Assembly: GCA_963575745.1 (NCBI GenBank)
Contig: CAUYUJ010014597.1
Location: forward strand, 262,957-326,956
DNA from: Prorocentrum cordatum
Taxonomy: Eukaryota; Sar; Dinophyceae; Prorocentrales; Prorocentraceae
Direction: 5' to 3'
DNA: 64,000 nt
The notes beneath the pieces are model-generated. The model saw nothing but the letters and a program-made list of their open reading frames with translations, ran no database searches and was not told the DNA's origin. Of the stretch, positions 42,289-52,649 are shown one piece after another; the stretch's first letter is position 1, and every line of letters begins with the position of its first letter. Both the position numbers and the translations under genes were made by a program.

Positions 42289-42926
42289 CCTGTGCCTGAG
42301 GTCGCAGTAGTGGTCTGGGCAGATGCGTGCACAGGTGTGTGAAGAAGGCGCCCTTGTCTAAGAAGAGATGGCTGCAGAGAGGACAGTTCGTGCTCGGTTT
42401 AGTCGGTTGGCTCTGGTTTCGTGTCCTGGCTGGGTTACAGCTGCCCGTGGTCAAACTCCTGGCCAGGTGTTTCCAGGCTGTTCCACGGCTCGTGAAACAC
42501 TGATAGCAATTGATGCACTCGTTGTTCGTAGTTAGTAGAGCGGCTAAATTGTGAACGTTATGATTCCGAATAACATGACTGTGTAGTGCTTTCTTGCTCG
42601 CGAACAGTAGTCCGCATTCCCCGGAATCGTCCCCGAGCGAGCACTTCCAAGGCTGGAGGTCCTGAAGGGCTACGTCTTCTCGGAGTTCATCGTCGGGAGT
42701 ATAGCCTGGAGGAGGAACTGCTACCGTCAATTTAGCTGCTCTGACCTCGCGTACGTCTAGTAGGTGCAGTTGTTCTCTAATCACTAGCGTGAACATCTTA
42801 CCTATCTTGACCTGCTCTTCCCCGAAGATGTTTCTGAAGCTCTCCGAGACTTGGCAGGCCATCGTGGCATCCTCCTCGATCCGTCGGGCCCAGGGGTTCG
42901 TGTGCGTCGTCAGCTCGTCTGCGCCG
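42285..42926 (-). pseudogene. LINE 2 C-terminal Cys/His fingers
   Basis: In the frame open to 41258: WKCSLGDDSGECGLLFASKK then LHSHVIRNH (a C2H2-like finger with a wide Cys spacing), ECINCYQCFTSRGTAWKHLA (C-x2-C finger) and NCPLCSHLFLDKGAFFTHLC then THLP (C2H2 finger). They likely bind element RNA or target DNA. After about 42290 this frame turns into low-complexity Gly/Arg sequence and the meaningful reading moves to the next frame. Confidence 0.7.
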
Positions 42927-43406
42927 TCATCGTTGGTCTCGAATTCGAGGCGCCCGAACAAGGCGACGATGAGTTGGCGGTGATTGCTCGGGAATCTCAA
43001 TATTTTTTGCCCAGCCAAGTCTGCGGACCAGTGCCTCCTCCGCTGGAGGAAGGATCTGCCAGTAGCGGAAGACCTCCAGCGTTGTCAAACTACGCACCGA
43101 GCCGTCTTCGCTGCGGGTGCTGGCTCGGCCTGCCATCGCCCGTCTCAGGAGGGCGCCCATCGCGCTCTGGAGCATCTGGCACTCGTTGGGCGTGGGCAAG
43201 TAGCACTCGATGCACGAAAGCCCCGTGTTGATGACCCTGCATATGAGGACCGCGCGCTTCCACTTGTAGGGTATCTCTCGCTTGGTCCAGAACCTGCCGC
43301 GCTCGTAGTAGCTCTTCTTCATGGCCTGGATACGCTTCTGCAGCTCTGGGCGGTAGCTTTGCGTCGATGTTACTTGAGGGCCCAGGTACCGAGCCACCGC
43401 CACCAC
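42927..43406 (-). pseudogene. LINE 2 reverse transcriptase thumb/connection
   Basis: Continues the RT in another frame: VARYLGPQVTSTQSYRPELQ, KRIQAMKKSYYERGRFW, YKWKRAVLICRVINTGLSCI, and SLTTLEVFRYWQILP with EEALVRRLGWAKN. This arrangement (K-Y-L-G block, then a helix-rich connector) is usual for LINE RTs. Confidence 0.75.
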
Positions 43407-43409
43407 TTT

Positions 43410-44145
43410 GCCTGGAAGCTTGCATTGCGGGTCCTTCTTGATTCGTTGATGCGCCTGGCTGGCGCCCTCCCTGAAAGTGTACTATCGTCTCCTGCTTATC
43501 TTGGTTTTGCTTCAGGCCGATCTCGCTCAGGCGTCTGTTCAGCGCGTCGTCTATCTTGTGAGCCTGGCCGGCGAGCAGTTTGGGATCGGCCTGTTTCCCG
43601 TTCAAGATGATCTTGCGCATGTCGTCCGCGTACTTCGTCAGCCCCACGTATACTGGATGTTGGAACAGTTCGCTTCTTCCATACAGAAACTCGTCGTACT
43701 CTATCTCGTCGTTGCAGTCCTTGGTCCACCTCTGGATGCAAGGGGCGAAGCTGGCTACGAAGTTGCGCGCCATGTAGGGGTCGCCGATGAGGCCGCCGCA
43801 GTGGGGCTTGATGCATATTCCCTGCATGTCGTCGCTGCAGTCAATGTTGAACGTAGCCCTACGGTATCGTTGTTCTCCGAGGTCCCAGAGGTCCTGCGGC
43901 ATGATGTTTCTGTTGGCCGCATCCATGGTAAGCCACTTGCAGCTGGCGAACGCGTTGGACATGCCCTTCATGGTGGACGCGTAGTTGTAGCCTGCGTTGC
44001 GAGCCCTGTACTCGATGACTGACATGGTGAGGATGGCTCCTCCCCGTCGTCGCCCCTTGATGAATCCGTAGTCCTGGTCCGTGTGGGTCTGTTGTCGATG
44101 CCTCCTGAGTCCCGCAGCGTAGTATGCCTTGCCGATGTGGTCCAT
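43410..44145 (-). pseudogene. LINE 2 reverse transcriptase, fingers and palm
   Basis: Shows DYGFIKGRRRGGAILTMSVI (RT motif 2a region), STMKGMSNAFASCKW (motif A), KPHCGGLIGDPYMARNFVAS (motif B) and GLTKYADDMRKI (motif C with the Y-A-D-D box), then LSEIGLKQNQDKQETIVHF. In motif A the catalytic Asp expected before M-S-N-A-F is Gly (GGC at about 43969-43967), a single A-to-G change from Asp. Together with the frameshifts this makes the enzyme inactive. Confidence 0.8.
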
Positions 44146-44217
44146 GATGTGGTAGATTTGCTTGCCTGCTGGTCCTTTCTTCGCGTTCTTCTTAACCGCC
44201 GTCGCCGTGCTTCGATG

Positions 44218-45684
44218 TCACCGAACTGGTGCCACGTTGCTGATGCGTATCGCGGCCAAGGCCGCCTTCAATAATGCTTGAAACTGTTCGGGTTCTCCAT
44301 CTCCCTCTTGATGTCCGAGGCCGTGTCGTTGGCGTGGTTGGTGTTCCGTCTTCGGTGGGCAAAGTAGTGGTCGCCATATCTCCGCTGGTGCCGCCGTTGG
44401 TGGTGCTGCTCGTCGTAGGCGTGCTCGTTTGAAGCTTTTGGCAATCTCGTTGTAGTCTTCCTCTATCTTTTCCTCCAAATCATCCTCGTCGTAGTCCTTC
44501 TCCTCGGCGTCGTGCGGGATGGCCCCCAGATGCTGCGCGTCCTGCTCGGTGCCTTCCACGCCGCCAGAGCCACCTGGTAGTTGGCAAAAGTCGGGCCATT
44601 CCTGCTTCGTGGGGTTCGCCGTCGTAGCCGTCCAGAAGTCCCTCTTGCGTGGTCCGTATCTTCCTCCCGCGATCAATCGTGATAGTCCCCCAACTCTTGC
44701 CAAATCCCTTTCCTCCCACGCCTCGTATAGTTCCTCGACTCGTCGCTCTGTGCGTAGTTGCTGTGCGCGTCGTCGTTGTCGTTGGCATGTCTTCGTGATG
44801 TCCTGAAGTTTTTTCTCGATCTCGCGCATGCGCTGCTCGGTCTCCGTGATCGGTTGTTCGTCTGTGGCGTATGGGTTGCCTTCCATATCTGTCCCTTCCT
44901 GGGTCCTGGGCGGGTCGGCGACCGCCCCTGGAGGGCCCCTGGATTCGAGCACGTCCGCGCAAAACGGGGGAGGCGACGATTCGGGAGCTGGCGTGCATCT
45001 AGCCTCATGATGAGCGGCGTGTAATTCGTGAAGTACTGATCGGGCTGCTCTGCGTTGTCTTAGTAGCTGCATGCGCTCGTTGCGGAGCCTCTCGTAGTCG
45101 TCGGTCGGTTTCGGCGCCTGGCTGTAGTACTGCTGGGCGGTCTCTACGAGGATGGTATTGATGTCCGTGAAAAGCTGATCGGCTCCCTTCCCTGCTGGGT
45201 CGTAGTCCTCTATCCGTTGCTCTACATTCTTGATGTATTCTCCTCTGTGCAGTCCGTGTCGCACTGCGAGTGCGAGGCTGTCCTTGTCCCACCTCGGTGG
45301 CTGAGGTCGCTGCCGTATTTGCTGCCGTAGAGGAAGCCGAAAGGTCACCTGCACTGGAACGTGGTCTCGTCTAGATCGGCAGCGTATGCGTTGTAAACGT
45401 GTTCCCATCCTGAGCAAGGGTCCTTGAGATATCATTGTCTCGGTCATGCTCCTCGGTAGCATGATGTAGTCGATGCAGCTCGCGTTCTTCTCTCCGAAAT
45501 ATGCGGGACGCCATTGCCCGAGCGTGTTCACCACGCTGAGGTCGAAGCGGTCGGCGTAGATGCGAGCCTTCTGTCCAGCGCCGCCTGGTAGTCGTTCGGG
45601 CGATCTGCCTTCTCCGAGTGCTTGTGTATCTGGTCGTCCCCCTTTCTGTGTGATGCCGATGCCGTCGTTGAGGTCGCCCGCCAC
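44218..45684 (-). pseudogene. LINE 2 endonuclease, C-terminal half, and linker
   Basis: 488-codon frame. Starts with AGDLNDGIG (the Gly-Asp-x-Asn catalytic motif), then VVNTLGQWRPAYFGEKNASC, IDYIMLPRSM and RSRRDHVPVQV (the Asp-His motif near 45370). The rest is a charged, Arg/Gln-rich linker with possible coiled coil (MREIEKKLQDITKTCQRQRR) and an acidic block (EEKDYDEDDLEEKIEEDYNE) leading to the RT. The motif order fits apurinic-like LINE endonucleases. Confidence 0.7.
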
Positions 45685-45711
45685 GAAGACTATCGTGTGT
45701 GTATGCTTCCG

Positions 45712-46173
45712 TTAGCTGGTCTCTTCTATCCAATTGAACAATCTGCTCGTCGTAGCGTAGTGCTCTTTCCTGGTCGGCTTGCCCTTGTTGGGTTGCGGCG
45801 GACTGTAGTATCCTATGATCAGCAGCGTCTGGTCGTGATGCTGCAGGGTGATCGCGAGGCCTCTTCCACTGAGCTCGGGCGTCGGTTCCTGGATGTCGAT
45901 CACCTTAGCCCCTCGCAGTCGTCCCTGCAGCGCGATGATGATGCCCGTGCTGCGGTTGGTCAGTTCTACTGGTTGCCAGCCCGCGTCGTAGTATCGTGTG
46001 TTGTCGCAGCGGTGCTGCGTGATGACTGGGTCACGTCGTCTGCGCGATGTCCCCACTAGCACGATGATGTCAAAATTGTTGGCCTCCTCGTATATTTCCG
46101 CGAGCCTGTCGGGCTTTGCCGAGAGTGGGTTGAAGAGGAGCACAGCGAGAGAAGCTGCGAGTGTCGCCATCAT
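45712..46173 (-). pseudogene. LINE 2 endonuclease, N-terminal half
   Basis: Begins Met-Met at 46173-46168. Shows VLLFNPLSAKPDRLAEIYEE (the strand-1 Asn motif of EEP nucleases), FDIIVLVGTSRRR (the usual catalytic Glu region reads G-T-S, so the E-T motif appears lost), STGIIIALQGRL and LLIIGYYSPPQPNKGK. It ends NWIEETS at a TAG (45712), and the rest of the domain continues in another frame. Confidence 0.65.
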
Positions 46174-46263
46174 GCGGGCCGCCGCCCCTTCTGTCTGCTC
46201 GGTCCGAGGAACAGCATGGTGGCGGTCTGGGCCGCCCTGACGATATCTTAAGCCCAGATGGCA

Positions 46264-46312
46264 GCTGGAGGAGGAGGAGGAGGAGGAGGAGGAGGAGGAG
46301 GAGGAGGAGGAC
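46264..46312 (-). repeat. (GGA)n tract at the 5' side of LINE 2
   Basis: Sixteen GGA units; (TCC)n on the LINE 2 sense strand. Confidence 0.95.
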
Positions 46313-46799
46313 CCCCTCGCCCTCCAACTTATGGTGGCGGTGTTGGTGGTGGAACACAGGCCCATCACCGGCACTCCTGAGATGGCCGGGCCCCGAATCC
46401 CAGGGTCCCTGCGGAAGACGCCGACACCCCCTGGGGCCTGGGCGCTCCAGCTGTTCGTGCTATAGAGCTCCAGGGAGCAGCATCCAAACTTGCCATCGGA
46501 CACCGAGGCAGCTCCCGCTGAGGTGTCCGATGTCTCGTCCTTCCACCGCGCACGTCGCTGCCCACCACGCAAGCCCGCCCGCCTTGGAGGCTGGGAGCGC
46601 CTTTCCAAGATGATGTTTTGCAAGCAAGAATTCTTCTTCTGGCCGCACACCCGTCAATGCTGAGAATTGTCGTCTCGATCTGGATTAGACTCGAAAGGGA
46701 TAGTATTGCTCTGTCCACGTGTCCGCATCGTGCTAAAATGTCTGCGAGTATCGAGCCTTGCGCGGCTCCATGTCCGTTCAATCTATAACGCGGTTGCCT

Positions 46800-47079
46800 A
46801 ACACATGTGTAATCGGAGGTGAGGGGGTGAGATCGAAGTGGAACGGAGAGCCCCCTACCAGGAAATCGGTTTTCGGTTTCGTGTTCGCGCGTGCCGTGCG
46901 TGCGGGCGAGGCGAAGCTGCGTGGGCGGGCGAGAAATACGTCTCCTGTAGCTGAGGCGCGGCCGGACCAAAAGTCTCCCTTCCGGCAACTGGTGCCCCGC
47001 GGTGTCCCGCCGGTGTCCCGCTCGGGGGCCGGTGGCGCGCGGTGTCCGCCGGTGTCCCGCCGGTGTCCCGTCGGTGTCC
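46800..47079 (+). repeat. 88-bp-family repeat, left block
   Basis: GCGAGGCGAAGCTGCGTGG, GGCCGGACCAAAAGTC, GGTGCCCCGCGGTGTCCCGC; direct-repeat partner of 48260-48780. Confidence 0.8.
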
Positions 47080-47083
47080 CGAC

Positions 47084-47141
<58 letters not shown>

Positions 47142-47918
47142 GTGCTGATGCTGATGCTGATGCTGATGCGTTTGATGATGTTTACGATGATGATGATGAT
47201 GATGATGATGGTGATGGTAGTGATGATGATGGGGCCCCGATGATGATGAGGTTGACGATGTTGATGATAATAATAATGGTGATGGTGGTGATGATGGTGC
47301 ACCGATGTTGATGGTTATGGTGATGATGATGATGATGTTGTTGCTGATGATGATGGTGGTGCCCCGATGATGATAACATGTTGATGATCATGATGATGTT
47401 GATGATAATCATATGAATTGTTGATGATGGTGATGAAGATGATGATGATGATGATGGTGTCCTAGTGATGATGATGATGAGGTTGATGATGATGATGCTG
47501 TTGATGATGATGGTGATGACGATGATGATGGTGTCCCGATGATGATGATGATGATAATGATGATGACGATGATGGTGTCCCGATGATCATGATGATGATG
47601 TTGATGATTATGATGAGGATGAGGTGATGATGATGGTGATTTTGATGATGGTGTCCCCATGATGTTGATGATGATGATGATGGTGAGGATGATGATGGCG
47701 ACGAGGATGATGGTGTTCCAATGATGACGATGATGATGTTGATGATGATGATGCTAATGATGACGATGGTGCCCAAATAATGATGATGTTGATGGTTTTG
47801 TTCATGATCAAGATGGTGAGATGATGATGACGATGATGGTGGTGCTCCGATGATGATGATGGTGTCCCGATGATGATGTTGATGATGATGATGATGATGG
47901 TGACGATGATGGTGTCCC

Positions 47919-47949
<31 letters not shown>

Positions 47950-48000
47950 GCGGTGATGATGTTGATGATGATGGTGAGGAGGTGATGATGATGATGATCG
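47080..48000 (+). repeat. (GAT)n array with GGTGTCCCGATGATG inserts
   Basis: GATGAT repeats with GATGGTGTCCCGATGATGAT recurring at about 47537, 47571, 47863 and 47913. The GTGTCCCG phrase also belongs to the flanking 88-bp family. Poly-Asp/His/Ile/Met frames are not genes. Confidence 0.9.
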
Positions 48001-48232
48001 ATTGTGATATCGATATTCAGATCGATCGTTCGACCGAATAAGAAATCAATTGTGAGATCGATAGTGAGATCGATAGTGCGATCGATTGTGAGATCGATAG
48101 TCACATCGATTGTGAGATCGATCGAATGAAATAGATCGAGTGAGATCGATTGTGAGATCGATCGAGTGAGATCGATCGAGCGAGACCGATAGTGAGATCG
48201 ATAGTGAGATCGATAGTGAGAGACGTCGGTTC
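48001..48232. repeat. GATC-dense 12-bp minisatellite
   Basis: GTGAGATCGATA and GTGAGATCGATT units, some with ATCGATCGAGTGA. About twenty GATC sites in 230 bp. Confidence 0.9.
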
Positions 48233-48259
48233 CTCCCCCCCCCGAACCTCCTTATCACC

Positions 48260-48780
48260 CGAAGGGTGGTCGTATAGTAAGCCTGTAGAAGGTTGGGGGG
48301 TGAGTCTGACGTGAAACGGAGACGCCCCCTACAGGGAAATCGATTTCGGTTTCGGGTTCGTGTCGTGCGTGCCGTGCGCGCGTGCGGGCGAGGCGAAGCT
48401 GCGTGGACGGGCGCGAGGAAATCCTCCTGTGGTTGGGCTGCGGCCGGACCAAATGTGACTCCTCCGGCTGCCGGTGCCCCGCGGTGTCCCGCCTGTGTCC
48501 CGAAATCCTCCTGTGGCTGGGCCGCGGCCGGACCAAATGTAACTCCTCTGGCGGCCAGTGCCCCGCGGTGTCCCGCTGGTGTCCCGAAATCCTCCTGTGG
48601 TTAGGCCGCGGCTGGACCAAATGTTTCTCCTCCGGCGGCTGGTGCCGCGCGGTGTCCCGACGGTGTCCCGCTGGTGTCCCGAAATTCTCATGTGGCTGGG
48701 CCGCGGCCAGACCAAATGATGCTCCTCCCGTCAAACGGTGGCCCGCGGTGTCCCGCTGGTGTCCCGCCGTGGGTTGTGCA
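48260..48780 (+). repeat. 88-bp tandem repeat, right block
   Basis: Four units of ATCCTCCTGTGGTTGGGCTG, CGGCCGGACCAAATGT, CTCCTCCGGC, GGTGCCCCGCGGTGTCCCGC, TGGTGTCCCGAAAT, beginning near 48420, 48507, 48590 and 48690. AACCTCCTTATCACCCG, AGGGTGGTCGTATA at 48245 recurs at 48991. Confidence 0.85.
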
Positions 48781-49084
48781 CTTCAAAACATCGCCGCTTC
48801 CAGCGAGCTATCCAATGCAAGTCTGCATGCAAACTGACATGCAGACCGCGGGGACAGCGCTTCACAACTATGTCGAGTGCGCTTCGCCAACATCACATCA
48901 CGCTCACGTGCACAATCACACTACTCACTAGACTCCGCACCAGAGGCATCGTCAGAACAACAATCACCACTTTTGCCCATTGCTGTCCCCCCCAACCTCC
49001 TTATCACCCGCAGGGTGGTCGTATATGTATGGATGTGTATACTTTTGTGTGAGCATACGCATGCGTGTTAACCAACGTGGCACC

Positions 49085-50670
49085 CCAACAGTGCGACATT
49101 GCACTATGGAGGTGGAAGCTATGCGGCTGAAGCTGTGGTGAAAGCTATGTCGTGTAAGTTGGAGGTTTGAGCAGAGGAGGTGAATACCATGCGGTGGAAA
49201 TTATGTGGTGCAAGCTATGTCGTGTAAGTTCGGCGGTGTGAACTAGAGGTCAAATCAATGGGCGTGAACTATGTGATGTGAACTGTGTTGTGATATATGC
49301 GGCGTAAGCTATGTGCTGTAAGGTATGTGATGCACGCTAGACTATGCAAGATATGTCGTGTGAGCTCAGAGCGCGGGGCGACCACGAGGCACCCGCGGTG
49401 CGGTACGGGCGGCAGTGTGGCGCACCCTGGGCACAATCACATACACACACACACACACACGCGCACACACGCGCACACACACACACGCCCAACGAACGGG
49501 GCGCACACGAGGCGCTCACGAGGAGGCACGGGCCACAACGTGGCAAAACAACAGACACGAACCACCTTAAGCGAGAGGTTAGCCAGCCTGGATCCCAAAC
49601 ACTACGCTGCAGGACCGTAGTGGTGATACCATGCGACGAAGGCTATGTGGTGAAAGCTAGAACGTGCACGTGGTGGCAACTCAGGAAGTAAAGCCGTGCG
49701 GTGTAGGCTATGTGGTGAATGCTGTGACATGCAAGCCATGTGGTGTGAGATGGTGAGGTTAAACCCCTGCAGTTTGCAGACTATGTGGTGTAACCCTCTT
49801 CGTGAAATATAAGCGGCGTGACCTGGAGATGGCAGCCATGGGGTGAAAGCTATGCGATGTGAGCTACGTTGTGTATTATATGATGAAATGAGGACTACGT
49901 GGTGGAAGTTACTGTAGGTCGTAAAAGATCAGGACACGAACCGCCCACGAAGCGGTCTGGGCGGCAACGTGGCACAACCTCGGAACACACACACACACAC
50001 ATACACGCACGCACAAGAGCGAACGGGGCGCCCACGAGGCGGCACGGGAGGCAACGTGGAATAACCGCGGCATACCCCCAAAGCGTGGGGCTGCCACGAG
50101 GCGCCCACGAGGCGGGACGGACCGCAACGTGACGAAAGCCCGGAATAACAACCAACTACTTTGAACGAGATACTAACCAGCCTGGATCCCAAACAGTGCC
50201 CTACTATACTGTAGAGGTGAACACCGTGCGGTGTAAGCTATGTGGGGAAAGCTATGACGTCTAGACTGCGTGCTGTGAGCTGAGGAGGTGACGGCCATGC
50301 GATGCAAACTGTTTCGGGCAACTTGTAGAATGCAAACTGCATGGTGTGAGACGGAATTCAAAGCTATGGGGCGTCAGCTGTGTGGTGCAAGCTATGTGCT
50401 GTAAGCTATCTGGAGTCAGTTGTGTGATGTAACGCAACGTCGTGCACGCTCTGAGCACGGGGCGCCCACGAGGCGGCACGGGCGGCAACGAGGCGAAACC
50501 TCGGCAACCCCCCCCGACCAGCGAACGGGGCGCCCTCGAGGTGCCCACGAAGCGGCACGGGCGGCAACGTGGCGCGCAACCTCGGCATAACCCCCAAGCG
50601 CGGGGCGCCCACGAGGCGCCCGCGAGGCGGCATGGGCTGCACCGTGGCGAAAACACGAATTTCAACCAAT
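49085..50670 (+). repeat. Higher-order tandem repeat, about 0.55 kb x 3
   Basis: Each unit has a block of short GTGNAAGCTATGTGGTG-like repeats (49100-49345, 49620-49915, 50215-50450) followed by a GGGCGCCCACGAGGCGGCAC, GGGCGGCAACGTGGC block (49370-49560, 49940-50140, 50455-50660), the first two with (CA)n. AGCCAGCCTGGATCCCAAAC-type joints occur at 49580 and 50175. Confidence 0.8.
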
Positions 50671-50964
50671 GCCCCTAAGAACGGTAAGAAGAAGCCCCCA
50701 ACAACAAGCTCTGTGTGGGAAACAAGTCAGATTCCCAAGTGCAGGCACCGTCTGGGGAAGCGGTGTACACAGCTCGATAACACACACAAGATGCAAGGGC
50801 TTCGGAAGGCCATGCCGACACTTTGCGGGCGGGGCGCGGCCAGCGAAAGCGGCCAAGGATGGGCCGAAGGGGAAGGATACAAGGGCAACAAGGGAAAACT
50901 GCTCATCCTTGCCATGCGGGTTGACTGTACTCGCCAGTACTGTTTCCGCCAGTACGAGCCAAAA

Positions 50965-51140
50965 GGGGAAGTGAGAAGGTGCGGCCCTTCTGAAAGGCTC
51001 GGAAGTCTCCTTTCTTTTCCTGAGAATTATTGTAAGCCTTCCCCGAAGACACAAGAAACCTATCAGAAAACCGGAAGCCTTCTGAGAAGTCCTGGCGCCT
51101 TCTGAGAAGGCCTCCTCCTTCTCGCTTCCCCCTCTCGCTC
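50965..51140. mobile_element. MITE family A (AGAAGG), copy 1
   Basis: Left GGGGAAGTGAGAAGG, right CCTTCTCGCTTCCCCCTCTC. The interior has CCTTCTGAGAAGG palindromes and CCTTCCCCGAAGACACA, shared with 60122-60290. Confidence 0.65.
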
Positions 51141-51254
51141 GCCGCCGAGAAACACCACGCGCCGTGTCGTGTCGTTCTCGTGCCGTGCCTTCGCTGCACC
51201 GAGCAGGAGCAGGGAGGGGCCTGGACGAAAGAAACAGGGCCAGTGGGCAGAAGA

Positions 51255-51700
51255 GGGGAGGAGGCGGAGGAGAAGCAGGAGGAGGAGCAGGAGGAGGAGG
51301 AGGAGGAGGAGGAGGAGAAGAAGAGGGAGAAGGGCCATGCGGAAAGGGGAGCAGGAGCAGGAGGAGGAGCAGGAGGTCGCACCCGACAGATCACATGCCG
51401 CCCGCTCTTCTCCGCGCGGGGGCGGCGCTCCGCTTGGGCCGCGGCCCGTGCAGCCGACCCCCTCGAGCCACCGGCGCAGCTCGGGCTCCTGCCGCGCGGG
51501 GAGGGGCAAGCTCTCGGCCGCCTCTCGGCCGCCCCTCGGCCGCCCAGCCGCCGCTCCCTGGCCTCCACCCGCTCGTCCCGCTGACCCCAGGGTCCCAGGA
51601 GACAGGAGGAGGAGGAGGAGGAGGAGGAGACGGAGGAGACGGAGGATGAGGAGATGGAGACGGAGGAGGAGGAGGAGGAGGAGGAGGAGGACGGTGACCA
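51255..51700. repeat. (GGA)n-rich tracts
   Basis: GGAGGAGG runs at 51262-51345, 51355-51375 and 51603-51692, with GC-rich DNA between. 51700-52120 is a pyrimidine-rich mirror (CCTCCCAC, CTCTCTCTCT at 51912-51935). No gene. Confidence 0.85.
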
Positions 51701-52199
51701 GTGTAAACCCAAGACCCCCCTCCCCATTCGTCGCATCTTCCTCCTCCCACCTCCCCTCACTCTCCGCCTCCCCCTTCGCTCCCTCGCTCGCTCGCTCCCT
51801 CGCTCCCACGTTCCCCCCCCCTATTCCTCCCACCTCCCACCCTAATTACCTCCCTCCTCCATACCCCCAATTCACCTGTGACGTGCAACGCGCCTCTGAC
51901 GTGCACGGCTTCTTTCTCTCTCTCTCTCTCTCTCTTTCCCATACCCCCACCCTCCCTCCCACCTCCCCCTACCCTCGCCCACCCCACCCACCCCTCCCTC
52001 CCCCAACCTCCCTTCCCCATGCCCCCCTTCCTCCCACCTCCTCCCACCTCCATCTCCCATACCCCCACTCTTCCTCCCTCCAGTTCTCCGACACAGCGGG
52101 CGCCCGCACACCATCCATCAGCCTGTTGCCCATCAACCTTATCGCCCTCTACCCCCCCCTCTCCAATCGCTGCAAGAGAACAGCCTGCAGCAACACAAA

Positions 52200-52300
52200 C
52201 AGTCGGAGGTCCGGCAGATTTCTTAGATCGGCACTGGACCCCGCCCTGGCGGCGTCTCTGGCGCCGATCCTGGCACGTGGAGCTCTGCTTCGCGGGGCGG
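52200..52300. repeat. Diverged fragment of the foldback family
   Basis: AGTCGGAGGTCCGGCAGATT, TCTTAGATCGGCACTGGACC resembles the left arm at 60415-60455; the right arm is degraded. A (CCT)n run follows at 52342-52385. Confidence 0.5.
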
Positions 52301-52649
52301 GAAGCTGGGAAGATCGTTGACGCGTCTTGGGTTTATGCTAGTCCTCCTCCTCCTCCTCCTCCTCCGCCTCCTCCTCCTCCTCCTTCCCCCCTCCCTCGCC
52401 CACTCCTCTCTCTAGGCTCGCCGCGGCCCGCGGCGGCGGCTCCTCCGAGAACTCCTCGGAGGCGTCCATGCCGTCGGAGCGGGCGCCGTTGGCGCTGGAC
52501 AAGGGGGCCTCCCGCGGGGGAGTGGAAGGCAGGAGGGGGGCCCCGGCGAAAGAGGGGGCCTCCAGCGAGGGGGTTGAGGGACCGGAGGGGAGTGATGGGA
52601 GGTGAAGGGGGCGAGGGGAGAGGAGGGATGCAATCTCCACCCTTCTCCA

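Larger units (their letters stand above)
41071..46263 (-). mobile_element. LINE 2: ORF2-only, degenerate non-LTR retrotransposon
   Basis: On the minus strand: endonuclease (46173-45370), linker, reverse transcriptase (44145-42927), Cys/His fingers (42700-42290) and a C-terminal tail (42288-41596), then about 520 bp of putative 3' UTR. No ORF1 is seen upstream; the endonuclease begins about 90 bp after a (TCC)n tract (46312-46264 in sense reading). At least four frame changes and a mutated RT motif A show it is dead. Its sequence is clearly different from LINE 1 and LINE 3, so it is a separate lineage. Confidence 0.85.
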
